Positions 44,552 to 53,252 of a DNA stretch of 53,252 bases are shown here, one piece after another. A program made the position numbers and the translations under genes. The notes below the pieces were generated by a model. That model was not told the DNA's origin. It made no database searches and saw only the letters and a list, made by a program, of their open reading frames with translations. The DNA comes from CAWULT01 sp963923455 (GTDB lineage Bacteria > Acidobacteriota > Vicinamibacteria > Vicinamibacterales > UBA2999), in contig CAWULT010000018.1 in assembly GCA_963923455.1 (NCBI GenBank), forward strand, positions 1 to 53,252, read 5' to 3'. Positions within the stretch are counted from its first letter, which is position 1. Each line of letters starts with the position of its first letter.

Positions 44552-46639
44552 CTACGTCCGCAAGTCGTCCAGAAACTCTGACGCCGGGGCCACACCCGTC
44601 ACGAACAGCTGATCTCGCGCTCGCGTGCAGGCCACGTAGAGCAGATGGCGCTCAGTGTTGTAAACATCCTCAAGATCGGCCTCGTCGGACACGGCCTCGA
44701 TGCGCTGCTGAGCAGGAAGGACCTCGTCATCGCACGCCATCACGACAACCGCGCGAAATTCCAGTCCCTTGGCTAAGTGCATCGTGCTGACGCAGGCAAA
44801 TCCACTCGTCGTGTCGAGATTCTCGTCCAGCACCTTCGCGGGGATGCCGGATTGCTGCACCGCCATCCGCGCACGATCAAGTTCAGCGCCGGACCGGACG
44901 AAGATGCCGAACTCGTGAGGCGCGACACCTTCCTTCGCCCGAGCGGATATCCACTCGCTGACGCGCGCCACTTCGTCCGCCTTGCTGTCTAGCACGAGGA
45001 TCTCCGGGGCTGGGCCATTGAATACCGACACGGTGTGGCGACGTCCCTCTGTATTGCCATCAGCATCGGAAACGTCCGCGCCGAGCAATCGGTCGGCTTG
45101 TAGTCGAATCTGATGGGACGTTCGGTAATTCACCCGTAGGGTCTTCGACCGGCCCCGAATATCGACGCCCAACGCCAGCCACGAGAACGGCTGCTGGAAG
45201 ATGCGCTGCCCGAGGTCGCCTGTGAAAAACAAGGCGTCCTGACGCCCCCGGCCAAGACTGGCGAGGAACCGCAGATGCGCCACGCCGAGATCCTGCGCTT
45301 CGTCCACGACCGCGAAATCAAATGGCGCATGTCGGTCTTCGCTCAACACTCCAGCCAACTTCGTGAACATGCCCGCACGGGTGACAAGCTGGCGCGAGAG
45401 GAGGCCAGCGCGCACCTCCTCGAAGATCGACCACAGGATGGCGCGTTGCGCTTCAGGCAGCCGTGTCTTTCGACCGAGCCGCACGACGTCTCGATACGTC
45501 TCCCACGTCTCCAACTGCCACGCGTCCACCACCTGCTCCCATTCCGTCAGCAGAAATGCCGAACTGAACTTGTGGTGACCGACGTGGTCAGCGGCACTAC
45601 GTAGCAGGTCTTGCACGACTTCCCGCGTGGCCAGACGAGGCTGTCCCACGTGGACCTTGTAGAGGCGTTCTCCAATGGCATCGACCGAATGCACCTCTAG
45701 CCGCTCGCCTAAACGTGGTTCGTTACTGATGAGCCGCCGAAGCTGGTTGCGGAGAGCATTCGCCAAAGTGTCCGAGAACGTCGTCAGCAACACTCGGGTA
45801 TTGGGATTGCTGCGGGCCAGAAAGACGGCCCGGTGCAGCGCCACAATGGTCTTCCCCGTCCCGGCGGAGCCGGACACGCGGGCCGGGCCGGCGTAGTCCC
45901 TCTCTACAAGTTGCCGTTGCTCGGGATGCAGAAAGATCGACCACTTGTCCCACGGGAACTCCAGCGCCCGTTCAAGCTCCTCGACGTTCGTCATCAAGCG
46001 AAACCGACGCTGCGCGTCGGGATGATCGAACGGACTTGCGGCCGCCACTGCCGGCAGGAGCACGCGAGGCTTGCCGCCGGTCGCCAGTTCGAGCAACGCT
46101 TCAGCCGCCTCCGCAGGCAGATGGTCCGCTAAGGTCAGCAGTGATACTTCGGTGGCCGTCTTGACGTCGGACAGCCATTCACGAGGCACACCGTAACCAA
46201 GCAATTCCTCGTCAGGCACCTCTGAGAACAAGGGACGTTGCTCGACGACAGGTGTCAACGGTACAGCCAGCTCGGTCGGGACATACACCGGAACCGAGAC
46301 CTCCTTCACCGTCTCCCGGATCTCGACCAACTGGGCAGCGCCTGTCTTGGGATGGGCCTCCATCCTGCGCCGTTCCGCCCAGTCGTATGCCTTGTCGTGA
46401 TGATCCACGTAGCACAGGAGCAAGCTACCAAGGCTCTTGTGGACGATGAGTCGGAGGTCACCACTGACGCGCACGGACCAGAAGTTCTTGTCCTTCGCCT
46501 TGTCGAGCCGGTGGAATTGCATCCCCGGATTCGCGGGATTGAGCTGCAGATCGAACGCGGTCGTCTTGACGAGCTTCTGTTCCTCGCTGGTCAGTCGTGC
46601 GAGGCTGCCCGTGAATGTGTCGGCGATGCGGAAGTCCAC
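44552..46639 (-). CDS. UvrD-like superfamily 1 helicase with N-terminal RelE-like domain
   Basis: This 695-residue protein has two parts. Residues 1-95 (MDFRIADTFTGSLARLTSEE ... CYVDHHDKAYDWAERRRMEA) have the RelE/ParE toxin fold pattern, with conserved HHDKAYDWAERR. The helicase part has Walker A GSAGTGKT (257-264), DFAVVDEAQDL (DEAQD 446-450), VNYRTSHQIR, STMHLAKGLEFRAVVVM and LLYVACTRARDQLFV. It starts with GTG at 46639, 4 bases after the Mod stop, so it belongs to the restriction-modification operon. A nuclease domain is not seen. Confidence 0.88.
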   Translation of the reverse strand: MDFRIADTFTGSLARLTSEEQKLVKTTAFDLQLNPANPGMQFHRLDKAKDKNFWSVRVSGDLRLIVHKSLGSLLLCYVDHHDKAYDWAERRRMEAHPKTGAAQLVEIRETVKEVSVPVYVPTELAVPLTPVVEQRPLFSEVPDEELLGYGVPREWLSDVKTATEVSLLTLADHLPAEAAEALLELATGGKPRVLLPAVAAASPFDHPDAQRRFRLMTNVEELERALEFPWDKWSIFLHPEQRQLVERDYAGPARVSGSAGTGKTIVALHRAVFLARSNPNTRVLLTTFSDTLANALRNQLRRLISNEPRLGERLEVHSVDAIGERLYKVHVGQPRLATREVVQDLLRSAADHVGHHKFSSAFLLTEWEQVVDAWQLETWETYRDVVRLGRKTRLPEAQRAILWSIFEEVRAGLLSRQLVTRAGMFTKLAGVLSEDRHAPFDFAVVDEAQDLGVAHLRFLASLGRGRQDALFFTGDLGQRIFQQPFSWLALGVDIRGRSKTLRVNYRTSHQIRLQADRLLGADVSDADGNTEGRRHTVSVFNGPAPEILVLDSKADEVARVSEWISARAKEGVAPHEFGIFVRSGAELDRARMAVQQSGIPAKVLDENLDTTSGFACVSTMHLAKGLEFRAVVVMACDDEVLPAQQRIEAVSDEADLEDVYNTERHLLYVACTRARDQLFVTGVAPASEFLDDLRT

Positions 46640-46643
46640 GAGG

Positions 46644-49430
46644 CTAGACCTTGAACACTTTCATCACCTCGTCGCCCAGATGGTTGATCACCTTCACGGC
46701 GATTCGCCCACCCTTCGGCTTTTCGAACGGACGAGAGGTGTCGCTATGGAGCGTCGCCCATGCCTCTGCGTTGATCTCCGCCTTCAGCGTCGTCTTCAAG
46801 GCGCTGTAGGGGTCGTTCGCGCCGAGGAAGTAGGCGTGCCGGACAAAGAAGCTCTCTTCGTTGTAGTCGGTGTCGATGAACCAGCAGGCGATCCCATCCG
46901 CGCCGTCGCTGCGGATATCGCCCGTGCTGGGATCGAAGACATCTACGCCGTTGACCTTCACCCGCAGCTTACCGTCCTTCTCCGGCAGCAGCTTGATGTC
47001 GGGCTCACCGAAGATCACGAACAGGTTGCCCTTGCCGGTGTTCTTCAGGTCTTCCGCCATGTGCAGGTCGGCATTCATCCGGGCCTTGAGTACCGGAATG
47101 CGTCCCAGCTTGCTGAACTCTGTGGCATGCGCCTCGTAGTTGAACGCACAGGCAATGAGCACATCGAATCCTGCGTCACCTGCCTCGCGTGCGGCAGCGA
47201 CAAGATCGGTTCGTTGGACCGTGCCAAACTCTGGTCCGATGAAGATGGCGGCACGCTTCTCCGTGTCGCCCTCGATGTAGCGGCCTTCGGCGCAGACCAT
47301 CTCACCGGGCCACGGAGTGAGGGCAGTGAAGGTGATTCGGTCCTGTTTGTGTGCCTGCTGCACGCCCGCGACCTTCAGGTTCTCCAGAATCATCTGAGGG
47401 AAGGTCTGTTTCGCTCCGTACTCGGGGCTGTCTTCCCTCACGGTGTCGATGAGTTCGTCGTTCTCATCCACACCCAGCACGCGGTGAGGGCTGAGGCTTT
47501 CGACGGTGAAGGGACCGGCCACGCGGACCTTCTTCGGGTCGGGATACGGCTTGTCGTAGAGGTATTCGGACTCCGCCTTGGCGGCGATGGACTTGTCGAT
47601 CTCCTGCTGCCGGGCAATGCGGGCCTGCCACCAGTCGGCGTGCAGTTTCTTCGCCGCGTCGGGCCACTTGACATCCGCATTTCGGGGAATCTCCCATTCC
47701 TGCCACTTCTGCTTGAGCGTGGCGTTCAGCCTGTCGCGCAACGGCTCCAGCGTCGCCTGCCACTGGTCCCAGATAACATCGACCTCTGCGTTGTTGGCGA
47801 TGGACTTGAGCGTGATGTGTGGCACACGTTCATAGACGAAGCCGTGGCGGATATTTCCATGCGTCGGCTGCGAACTCGGTGCGGCGCGCGTGACTTCGGC
47901 TTCCTTGAGCTGGCCGTCGCGGGAATCGGCCAGCAAGTAAAACGGGTACCGTGCGCCCATGATGCGGGCGCGGGCCAGCGCGAGGGCGACGCGCGAGGTG
48001 TCAATCGTGATCCAGCGACGACCCCATTGCTCGGCGACATACGCCGTTGTGCCGGACCCGCAAGTCGGGTCGAGTACGAGGTCGCCGGGATCGGTGGCCA
48101 TCAAGAGGCAGCGTTGAATGACTTTGGCGCTTGTCTGGACCACATAAATGCTGGAGCCCGAATATCCTCCAGCCACCGTGTCAGCCCAAACGTTATCGAA
48201 CGGACTCACCGCAAAATCGTCCAGATAGCGAACGTAGTAGATGCGTTTTCCGGCTGCGTTCAACCGACCTGAGAAACGCAGATTGGCCAAGCCCTTCGCC
48301 GTCGTTTTCCAATGCGACCCAGAATCACATGTGTACGTCGTGCCTTCAAAAGTGAAATCAAACGGATTGCCGGACGGCCCCGCTGAAGAAAGCGGAGACA
48401 TTAGAAAGAGTTTCGACCCTGCTGGAAGCAACGAGAGTTCGTCTCTTTCTGCCTTCGTTAGTGAGCGCTGCGTTCCGTCGGGCGTTTCTACCCATTTGTA
48501 ATACTGGCCGGACCCTTCATCGAAAGTCTTTGGCTTCAAGGGTTGGCGATATTTCATCGAGCCCTTATGTTTTCCGAACCAAAGGAGGTAATCCGTGGTT
48601 TGCCCGAGCAGCGCGCTCTCGAATGCCCCTGTCTTCCTAAATGCGATCTGGCCCGCAAAATTGCCATCCCCGAACACTTCATCCATTGCGGCCCGAACGA
48701 GGTGAACGTTCTCGTCGCCGATCTGAACGAAGATGGAACCGGAATCGCTGAGTAAGTCGCGGGCGACGGTGAGGCGATCCCTCAGGTACGTCAGGTAGCT
48801 GTGGATGCCGTCGCGCCACGTGTCGCGGAACGCTTTGACCTGTTCCGGCTCACGGGTAATGTGGGCGGCGTTCCCGTCCTTCACGTCGCGGCTCGTCGTG
48901 GACCACTGGAAGTTGCTGTTGAATTTGATCCCGTAGGGCGGATCGAGGTAGATGCACTGCACCTTCCCGCGCAAGCCCTCGCGTTCGGCCAAGCTGGCCA
49001 TGACCTGAAGGGAGTCGCCGAGGATCATGCGGTTCGACCAGTTCTGGTCGTGCTGATAGAACTCGGTCTTGTCCGCGCCCGTCGGGATACCGTTAAAGTC
49101 CGCAAAGAGATCGGTTTGGAAGCCGGACGCCTGTGAGTCGGCATCTTTCGTCTGCTTCAGAAGATCGTCGATCAGCGCCTTTGGGTGGACCTTCTCCTGT
49201 ATGTAGAGCGTCGGCGCGTGGACGACGAGGTCGCTCCAGTCCTGCTCATCCTTACCGCGCCAGACGAGCTGGGGATCGAGGTCGGTGTTGCGCGGATACT
49301 TCACCGTGCGTGGGACGTCCTGCCCCTTGTCCACCACGGACTGGTGCTCGGCCGTGGGGATGTTCCTCCGTTTGGCCTCGTCGTGGATGAAGGTTTCGAC
49401 GGACTTTGACGCCTTGGGTTTCTTAGCCAT
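46644..49430 (-). CDS. Type III-like DNA (adenine-N6) methyltransferase, Mod
   Basis: This 928-residue methyltransferase has the catalytic DPPY (163-166) in QCIYLDPPYGIKFNSNF, upstream of the S-adenosylmethionine motif in LVLDPTCGSGTTAYVAEQWG (454-461). This is the beta-class order of type III Mod subunits. DPPY indicates adenine-N6. A large C-terminal region, probably target recognition and Res contact, ends with PFEKPKGGRIAVKVINHLGD, the tail also found in the short protein at 41228. It starts 2 bases after the Res stop. It belongs to the group of Mod proteins paired with BPTD_3080-type Res. Confidence 0.92.
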   Translation of the reverse strand: MAKKPKASKSVETFIHDEAKRRNIPTAEHQSVVDKGQDVPRTVKYPRNTDLDPQLVWRGKDEQDWSDLVVHAPTLYIQEKVHPKALIDDLLKQTKDADSQASGFQTDLFADFNGIPTGADKTEFYQHDQNWSNRMILGDSLQVMASLAEREGLRGKVQCIYLDPPYGIKFNSNFQWSTTSRDVKDGNAAHITREPEQVKAFRDTWRDGIHSYLTYLRDRLTVARDLLSDSGSIFVQIGDENVHLVRAAMDEVFGDGNFAGQIAFRKTGAFESALLGQTTDYLLWFGKHKGSMKYRQPLKPKTFDEGSGQYYKWVETPDGTQRSLTKAERDELSLLPAGSKLFLMSPLSSAGPSGNPFDFTFEGTTYTCDSGSHWKTTAKGLANLRFSGRLNAAGKRIYYVRYLDDFAVSPFDNVWADTVAGGYSGSSIYVVQTSAKVIQRCLLMATDPGDLVLDPTCGSGTTAYVAEQWGRRWITIDTSRVALALARARIMGARYPFYLLADSRDGQLKEAEVTRAAPSSQPTHGNIRHGFVYERVPHITLKSIANNAEVDVIWDQWQATLEPLRDRLNATLKQKWQEWEIPRNADVKWPDAAKKLHADWWQARIARQQEIDKSIAAKAESEYLYDKPYPDPKKVRVAGPFTVESLSPHRVLGVDENDELIDTVREDSPEYGAKQTFPQMILENLKVAGVQQAHKQDRITFTALTPWPGEMVCAEGRYIEGDTEKRAAIFIGPEFGTVQRTDLVAAAREAGDAGFDVLIACAFNYEAHATEFSKLGRIPVLKARMNADLHMAEDLKNTGKGNLFVIFGEPDIKLLPEKDGKLRVKVNGVDVFDPSTGDIRSDGADGIACWFIDTDYNEESFFVRHAYFLGANDPYSALKTTLKAEINAEAWATLHSDTSRPFEKPKGGRIAVKVINHLGDEVMKVFKV

Positions 49431-49432
49431 GA

Positions 49433-52400
49433 CTATTGAACCGGGAGTGCAGGAGCCGCGGTGGCGGTGGCAATCATGCGCTCGAAGGTGCTCTCGACCT
49501 TGGCAGCGAAGTCCGTTTCGATCTGGTACATGTCAGTGAACTCTGCGAAGGCCCAGCGGCCGTACTGCCGGAGATTGTTGACGCCGGGCACCCAGTACGT
49601 CTCCATCGTGGACTTCTTCTCCTTCGCGTCCTCGCGCCGGTAGCCCTTAATCTCGACGACGAGATGCAGCAAGTCATCGGGGCCGTGGCCGTCTTCCACG
49701 AGCACGATGAAGTCCGGCAGATACTTTCGGGACTCCGATCCGTACCGGTACGGCACCTCAAAACCAAGGTTGTGGTTCTTGGTGTAGGCGACCACTTTCG
49801 GATGCGATTCGGCCACACGACAGAACTCGGCTTCCCAGTCACTGTCGAGCACGACCCAGTTGACGTGATTCTTCGGCGGCGGACCGCAGGTATCCCACCG
49901 GTCAGCGCGAGACGTATTGAAGCGCACGTGGATCGTTGAGCCGACCGGATTGTACGGGTCCAACAACGCCTTGATCGGGCGTGTCCCCTCCAACGCGCGG
50001 GTGATACCGGCGGTGATCTTCTCGCAGGCCATGTCCGCCAGTGCCTGATACATCAACTGCGCAGGATACGTGCCACCCTTGCATTCAAGACACGTATCGA
50101 GCCACTGCTTGGTGATGCCTTTGAGTTGGCCAAAGAGATGGAGCTTGGGCTCTTCACCGGGATCGCGCCACTTTGTGTACAGCAGACGCTTGGTGACGTG
50201 GAACAGTAGTGTGGATGGACGCACGTCACCCAGATGCTGGAGGGTCAGGTCCACCCCCTCGCCAATGATGCCGGAGTTTCTGGTGATGGACGGTCCGACG
50301 ATGTCCGGGCTCAATTCAAGAATCGAATCAGCGTTGAAGTGCGCGGTGAGTCGTTCCTCGGGCAGTTCGACACGGTAGCCTTCTACGCGCGGGAAATGGA
50401 TCTCCAGCGAGTCGCGCTCCGGGCGAACGGCCTTGACCTGCACCGTCTCGCGCGGTGGCTGCGGCGGGGCCACGACCGGCTTGGCTGTGAAGTTGAAGGG
50501 AATGCCAAAGACGTCGGCGTACTCGACATTGAATCGCCCGTCCTCATTCAGGTCGTAGGACTGGCGGCGGAGCGCCCGTCCAATCACCTGTTCGCAGAGC
50601 AGCTGCGTGCCGAAGGCGCGGATGCCGAGGACATGCGTGACCGTATTCGCATCCCACCCTTCGGTCAGCATGGACACGGACACGACGCAGCGAATCGACC
50701 CACCGAGCTGACCGTGCTTCCCGACGGTGTTCATGACCTCGCGGAGCAGCTCTTGATCGGTGATCTTGTCGCCTGCCCGGGCGTCCCCGCTTCGCTCGAT
50801 AATGTCGCGGCGAAAGCGGTCAATCTCGTCCGCCGCCATGCCCCGGAAGTTGTCGTCGAGGGCATCACCCGCTTCGAGCTGTTCGCTATCGATCAGGATC
50901 GTGTTGGGGCGCGGGAATGGGTTTCCCGTGGTGTCGTCGAAATTGCGAAACAGTGCGAGGCGACCATTGGTCAACGTGGTCGTGCCGTCCTCGTTCTTGC
51001 GCTGGAAGCCGGACACAAAGTCGTAGACCAGCTTCGAGATGGCAGTGTTCTGGCACACGATGATGAAGCACGGCGGCACACGAATACCCTTCTCCTGCCA
51101 CAAGGCGAAGGTCTTCTCGTAGTGGCCGTAGAGGGCTTCGAGGGCGGTTTGCAGTCGAGTCGGCAGCTTCAGGGGATCGAGTTCTGCGCCCGCGCCACGG
51201 CCCTTCTTGGGCATGTCCTTCCGGATGTTCTCCCACAGATTGCGGTACACCGGCATTTCGTCGCCGGCGATGTTCTCTGCAACGGGCACGCGGGGTAGCT
51301 TCACGATGCCGCACTCGATGGCGTCCATGAGAGAAAAGTCGCTCATGGTCCACGGGAACAGGGTGCCTTCAGCGTAGCCGGAGCCACTGAGAAAGAATGG
51401 CGTGGCCGACAAGTCCATGACACGCGAGACACCGAGCTTGCGATTTACGGCTTCGAGGCCAGAAATCCAGAGTCGGGCGGCTTCGGTGTTCTTCTCGGCA
51501 TCCTTTCGCTCATCGCCCTTCAACGCCTCATCGTCGGGCTCAGGCGGCTTCTCTCGATAGCAATGGTGGGCTTCGTCGTTGAGGACAAAGATGTTCTTCA
51601 TGCCCATCAGGTCTGGCATGACGCGCTGAATCATCTGTCCTTCGGTTTCGGTCGTATGGAGTGCATCCCCCGTGCGCCCGGTGAGGAAGGCCCGTCCCCC
51701 GGCAGAGAGCTCCATCCGCTCGCGCAACTTGAAGGCGTGGTAGTTGGTGATGACGATCTTCGCGTGGTTGATATCGTCCCGCATGTCGTCTGGCACCAGC
51801 TCACGGCTGACGTAGTAGCTGTCTAGTCCGTTCGGTTGCAGGACGCGCAGGCGATCTTTGATGGTCAGGCCCGGCGTGACCACGAGAAACCCTCGGCTGA
51901 AGGACTTGCTGCCGGGACGACGCACCGCATTAATCGTCTGCCATGCGATGAGCATGGCCATCACCGTGGTCTTGCCGGCGCCAGTCGCCAGCTTCAACGC
52001 GAGACGCATCAGGTCGGGATTCGCGTCTCGGTTGGCATTGTCGAGATGTTCGAGGATGCGCTTGCCCGCTTTTGACTGCGGTGCCACTTCGGTCAGCCAG
52101 ATGGCGGTCTCGACCGCTTCGACTTGGCAGAAGAATGGGCGCACATCGTTGAATGCGAAATGCCGCCAGTGTTCCAGCAGCCGCGCCGTCTCGGGCGTCA
52201 CCTGCCACTGATTCTTTGGCAGGTCGCGCCATTGGTCGACGTACTGGCGTAGCTCGTTGATGATGGAGGTCGGGTCGTACTGCTGCGTAGCCGTGGACAG
52301 CCCAAGACCCTCATCGAAGACGATGTCCTGCTGAGCCCCAGTGGCACGGCGCTTCTTCGGTTTTGGGATCGGGGTCAGGAACTCCGCGCGACGCCGACGG

Positions 52401-52507
52401 TCGATCTGCTTCTGTGTCGGCTGGCCTTCCGCGTCGAGTTCCCAGTGTCTCCGTGGATATTCGTACGGAGAATTGAGAATTGGTTGGTCGAAGAACGGGT
52501 TCGGCAT
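49433..52507 (-). CDS. Type III-like restriction endonuclease, Res (BPTD_3080 type)
   Basis: This 1024-residue protein has superfamily 2 motor motifs: KLATGAGKTTVMAMLIAWQ (Walker A 174-180), IFVLNDEAHHCY (DEAH 311-314), MDLSATPFF, and CEQVIGRALRRQ (motif VI). A C-terminal PD-(D/E)XK nuclease follows: KYLPDFIVLVEDG (Pro931-Asp932) and LLHLVVEIKGY (Glu952, Lys954). All core residues are present, so cutting activity is expected. It is coded 17 bases after the small basic protein and 2 bases before Mod. The Res-Mod-UvrD arrangement is a known operon type. Confidence 0.93.
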   Translation of the reverse strand: MPNPFFDQPILNSPYEYPRRHWELDAEGQPTQKQIDRRRRAEFLTPIPKPKKRRATGAQQDIVFDEGLGLSTATQQYDPTSIINELRQYVDQWRDLPKNQWQVTPETARLLEHWRHFAFNDVRPFFCQVEAVETAIWLTEVAPQSKAGKRILEHLDNANRDANPDLMRLALKLATGAGKTTVMAMLIAWQTINAVRRPGSKSFSRGFLVVTPGLTIKDRLRVLQPNGLDSYYVSRELVPDDMRDDINHAKIVITNYHAFKLRERMELSAGGRAFLTGRTGDALHTTETEGQMIQRVMPDLMGMKNIFVLNDEAHHCYREKPPEPDDEALKGDERKDAEKNTEAARLWISGLEAVNRKLGVSRVMDLSATPFFLSGSGYAEGTLFPWTMSDFSLMDAIECGIVKLPRVPVAENIAGDEMPVYRNLWENIRKDMPKKGRGAGAELDPLKLPTRLQTALEALYGHYEKTFALWQEKGIRVPPCFIIVCQNTAISKLVYDFVSGFQRKNEDGTTTLTNGRLALFRNFDDTTGNPFPRPNTILIDSEQLEAGDALDDNFRGMAADEIDRFRRDIIERSGDARAGDKITDQELLREVMNTVGKHGQLGGSIRCVVSVSMLTEGWDANTVTHVLGIRAFGTQLLCEQVIGRALRRQSYDLNEDGRFNVEYADVFGIPFNFTAKPVVAPPQPPRETVQVKAVRPERDSLEIHFPRVEGYRVELPEERLTAHFNADSILELSPDIVGPSITRNSGIIGEGVDLTLQHLGDVRPSTLLFHVTKRLLYTKWRDPGEEPKLHLFGQLKGITKQWLDTCLECKGGTYPAQLMYQALADMACEKITAGITRALEGTRPIKALLDPYNPVGSTIHVRFNTSRADRWDTCGPPPKNHVNWVVLDSDWEAEFCRVAESHPKVVAYTKNHNLGFEVPYRYGSESRKYLPDFIVLVEDGHGPDDLLHLVVEIKGYRREDAKEKKSTMETYWVPGVNNLRQYGRWAFAEFTDMYQIETDFAAKVESTFERMIATATAAPALPVQ

Positions 52508-52524
52508 GGGTCGTCTCGGTCCGC

Positions 52525-52716
52525 CTACTTGGTCTTCGTCGCGGCCTTCTTGCGCGCCACGACGGCGGCCTTGCTCGCCTTGAGCGCACGGGCCCGTCGC
52601 TCATCGGCAGTCATCGTGACCAGTGACCGACGGCCACCAATGCGGCCACCGCGCGCACCGTGCATCTTGAAGAACTCAAGAACGTCTGGAGGAAGGCGTG
52701 TCATCTGGGGCACCAT
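52525..52716 (-). CDS. Small Gly-rich basic protein at the head of the R-M operon
   Basis: This 63-residue protein begins MVPQMTRLPPDVLEFFKMHG and continues ARGGRIGGRRSLVTMTADER with an Ala/Lys-rich basic tail. The FFxxxGARGGRIGG motif is seen in a family of small unknown bacterial proteins. A G-rich site (aaggggg) precedes the ATG at 52716. It is the first gene of the operon, 17 bp before Res, and may regulate it or bind DNA. Confidence 0.6.
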   Translation of the reverse strand: MVPQMTRLPPDVLEFFKMHGARGGRIGGRRSLVTMTADERRARALKASKAAVVARKKAATKTK

Positions 52717-53252
52717 CTTAACCCCCTTGTGATGCAGAGGGTGACGGCTTTCTGAGCGAGCGCAGGTGGCGGGTGGGAGTCGATCGAACGAGAGACCTGA
52801 CTGTCACAACGGCGGGGTATTCGGTACCAGACGCGTGTATCGAACGTCTGGCGGTGTGCGTCAGGGCCCACACTGAAGGACCTCTCGGCGGTGCCATCGC
52901 CAGCCAGCAGAGATCCCACAGACGTCCGTGGATGCGGCCCACCGTCGAGACCGTGCCACAGGAACTAGGTCGTCGATTAGCCAGTCAGCAACGAGAACTC
53001 TGAAAGACGGCACGTGACCCGGCAGTCCTCAGTACCGCGATCTAGAGCCACAAGGTTGCGTGGTGTATGGCGTGTCGGTCCCCAGTCGGAGGGAAACGAT
53101 CCACCCCATCTCTCGCGATCTACATGCCCCGTAACTCGTTGTGTAATAAGCAATAGAGAAATATTTTCACCTGCCCGCCTGAATCGCCATTTCGCCGCAT
53201 AAATAGCTCGTAGAACGGTCCGCCTGTTGAGCCAAGCCCATGCGGAAACCAG
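52717..53252. other. Right-end region without a gene
   Basis: No supported gene lies between the small basic protein and the window edge. It should contain the promoter of the restriction-modification operon on the minus strand and holds the right copy of the 38-bp repeat. The last ~110 bp are AT-richer. Confidence 0.6.
52998..53035 (+). repeat. 38-bp perfect direct repeat, right copy
   Basis: This is the second copy of 44191-44228, in the same orientation and 8.8 kb away. Sequences on both outer sides differ, so the repeat ends are sharp. Confidence 0.95.

Larger units (their letters stand above)
34466..53252. mobile_element. Genomic island integrated at tRNA-Ser (right end outside window)
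   Basis: From the 3' end of tRNA-Ser to the window edge, base composition falls clearly relative to the left two-thirds. Gene content changes to integrase, excisionase, nucleases, helicases and restriction-modification genes. The integrase lies directly against the tRNA. No second copy of the tRNA 3' end was found, so the right junction lies beyond the window. Confidence 0.85.

Noticed and set aside
47155..47180. Sequence atcgaatcctgcgtcacc resembling the tRNA-Ser 3' end, as a possible second attachment site
   Set aside because: It has a gap and a mismatch, is short, and lies inside the coding sequence of Mod.
52760..52830. tRNA-like stretch with ttcgatc on the minus strand
   Set aside because: Neither the T-arm nor the acceptor stem pairs.

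Overview
The window looks like a chromosome segment of a high-GC Gram-negative bacterium. Outer-membrane genes (a TonB receptor, an alginate-export-type barrel), a YfiR protein, a TrpB2-type enzyme, type IV pilin-like genes and a PKD/Calx-beta surface protein would fit Acidobacteriota of the Vicinamibacteria type. That placement is an inference from gene content, not a sequence match.

Positions 1 to about 34,470 are ordinary GC-rich chromosome. In order: a partial tRNA-dihydrouridine synthase; a membrane acyltransferase; a decayed amidohydrolase fragment; a ParDE toxin-antitoxin pair next to tRNA-Gln(CUG); a KGG-motif stress protein; gltX; a 1101-residue PKD/Calx-beta protein; a translationally coupled operon of four prepilin-like genes; an outer-membrane barrel with a TrpB-like enzyme; a zinc-ribbon/HExxH membrane protein followed by a 5'-truncated response-regulator remnant; an SDR reductase; a YfiR/TonB-receptor pair; a KAS III-type synthase; a large palindrome; a GGDEF-EAL protein; a secreted protein; and a calcium transport cluster of two P2A ATPases and a CaCA exchanger.

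At 34,372 a tRNA-Ser(GCU) gene marks the left end of a genomic island that continues past the right edge. A tyrosine integrase and an excisionase-like protein start it. Base composition drops sharply, starting with an AT-rich block at about 35,810-36,130. The island carries two small zinc-binding proteins and a short unknown. A plus-strand group follows: a RecB-like four-cysteine nuclease, a membrane-anchored protein, RmuC, a short chimeric membrane protein and an MrfA/YprA-like helicase. A minus-strand operon comes last: a small Gly-rich basic protein, a type III-like Res, a Mod methyltransferase and a UvrD helicase with an N-terminal RelE-like domain.

The island shows modular assembly. A perfect 38-bp direct repeat brackets the restriction-modification operon. 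The 3' end of the zinc-finger gene at 36,171 recurs next to that repeat with mostly synonymous changes. A ribosome-binding site plus transmembrane leader is duplicated in front of two genes. The second of these genes joins that leader to a tail resembling the Mod C-terminus. The plus-strand nuclease/RmuC/helicase group is the best candidate for an undescribed defence system.
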